From positions 6,983 through 70,982 of the forward strand of contig CAZQVN010000017.1 in NCBI GenBank assembly GCA_964596775.1: DNA of 64,000 bases, written 5' to 3'. A model generated the notes under the pieces. That model saw only the letters and a program-made list of their open reading frames with translations. It had not been told where the DNA came from and ran no database searches. The translations under genes and the position numbers were made by a program. How positions within the stretch are numbered: position 1 is the stretch's first letter; each line of letters starts with the position of its first letter. Below are positions 63,283-64,000 of this stretch, piece after piece. The DNA comes from CAZQVN01 sp964596775 (GTDB lineage: Bacteria > Eisenbacteria > RBG-16-71-46 > JABDJR01 > JAWXBZ01).

Positions 63283-63904
63283 TGTAACTCCATGTCGAGT
63301 TCTCGACCGCCAGTCCGGCGCCTCCGTGCCCCGGAGCGCCCCGCTGCCCGTAATCACGCCACTCCACGATGTACCAGGTTTTCGAATCCGTATCGTCCGG
63401 CGTCCTGCCCTTCCGAAGAAAGAAGCGTTGATGCTGGGCGTCGATGCGGAGCGTCAGGCCCTCGGAGTTACCGGGGGCCGGTCGGAGATCCACTTCCAGA
63501 AACGTGTCGAGAACATCAATGTAGACCCGGTCCGGATGGCCGAATTCGTCTGCCGGCCTCGCCGGCCCGAAGGACAGGTCTATCCGGATATCCGTGACGT
63601 CCGGGCTCATGAAAACGAGGTACGTGGCAAGGGAGTCCTGATCGCGACCCCAGAAAACGGGAAGGCCGGAGTTCCGCTGCCGGGTTCCCTCGTCCAGGTA
63701 GAACCGGAAATCGTCGGCGAGGAGTTTCATGTACTCGGCGATGTCACGCTGCACGTAGGCCGTCTGCAGGTTATCGAGGACGCTTTCCGGGCTCGTCTGA
63801 GGGAGATAGCGAGATGGCGGGTCCACGATGTCATCGTCGCCGCAGGAAGAGAGAAACAGCACCGCCAGAAAAAACGAGTGCACGCCATGCCATCGACGCA
63901 TCAT
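63260..63904 (-). CDS. Lipoprotein with C-terminal VExxTWSxIKxL motif
   Basis: A 214-residue lipoprotein (signal with LFLSSC lipobox, ATG at 63904 after GGAGATC; a second ATG follows). Residues about 40-180 (PESVLDNLQTAYVQRDIAEYMKLLADDFRFYLDE) look like an NTF2/SnoaL-like alpha+beta fold often seen in small envelope lipoproteins. The end is VENSTWSYIKALFRK, closely matching the tail of the secreted protein at 8067-8681. Function unknown. Confidence 0.75.
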   Translation of the reverse strand: MMRRWHGVHSFFLAVLFLSSCGDDDIVDPPSRYLPQTSPESVLDNLQTAYVQRDIAEYMKLLADDFRFYLDEGTRQRNSGLPVFWGRDQDSLATYLVFMSPDVTDIRIDLSFGPARPADEFGHPDRVYIDVLDTFLEVDLRPAPGNSEGLTLRIDAQHQRFFLRKGRTPDDTDSKTWYIVEWRDYGQRGAPGHGGAGLAVENSTWSYIKALFRK

Positions 63905-64000
63905 GGTGATCTCCGGTTGCTGTCGGGGGCACAGCCAGTGAACGGTTTTGAACAAGGAACTTCGGATCAGGAGTCCGCAAGTCCTTTTCTCTGAGGATGT

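Overview
The window is GC-rich (roughly two thirds G+C by eye), densely packed bacterial DNA from a draft assembly (one run of 100 N). Several protein types point to a Gram-negative, motile member of the FCB-like candidate phyla, with 'Candidatus Eisenbacteria' or a relative as my best guess: a GWxTD-domain TPR protein, gingipain-type (C25) and fungalysin-type (M36) proteases, many secreted proteins ending in a FlgD-like Ig domain, and numerous lipoproteins. That placement is inferred from gene content, not from a marker-gene tree.

Layout. 1-760: end of napA and a tetraheme NapB-like cytochrome (periplasmic nitrate reduction). 822-8681: GWxTD/TPR protein, a convergent giant C25 protease with FG-GAP repeats, and a small secreted protein. 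8731-13584: MFS transporter, Cu/Zn superoxide dismutase, and an operon of an exported PepF-like peptidase and a signal peptidase I homologue whose nucleophile position is Gly. 13798-19678: two SGNH hydrolases, a Cys-rich small protein, a VOC protein divergent from a tandem-domain HxlR-like regulator with a striking overlapping promoter pair, and a propeller lipoprotein. 19957-25180: a P-loop kinase-like protein, a frameshifted Ser/Thr kinase with a PD40 propeller, and an S9 peptidase. 25182-28983: gene debris (a dockerin/FlgD-Ig remnant and an SGNH pseudogene) around a lipase of lower GC.

29017-33106 is a minus-strand glycan operon (GT2, DUF2304, LegB-like epimerase/dehydratase, sugar nucleotidyltransferase, DegT aminotransferase). 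It is divergent from an unusual radical SAM protein, which overlaps tail-to-tail with an FNR-like regulator. 36056-49353 is a flagellar operon behind a near-perfect sigma-54 promoter: flgB, flgC, fliE, fliF, fliG, fliH, fliI, a fliJ-motE fusion, a giant fliK, flgD, a TIGR02530-type protein and flgE. It builds the MS-ring/switch, the export ATPase and the rod/hook; several genes are coupled by ATGA overlaps. The adjacent sugar operon could supply a surface or flagellar glycan.

49577-64000: polyphosphate kinase, a giant M36 protease convergent with it, an ATP-grasp ligase plus hotdog thioesterase operon, a GT39-type membrane glycosyltransferase interrupted by an assembly gap that appears to be an unmerged 55-bp overlap, an aldo/keto reductase, a repeat-bearing stretch with nuclease debris, an HNH nuclease whose reading frame ends in a FlgD-Ig fragment, and a lipoprotein. 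I saw no tRNA, rRNA, CRISPR array or complete insertion sequence.
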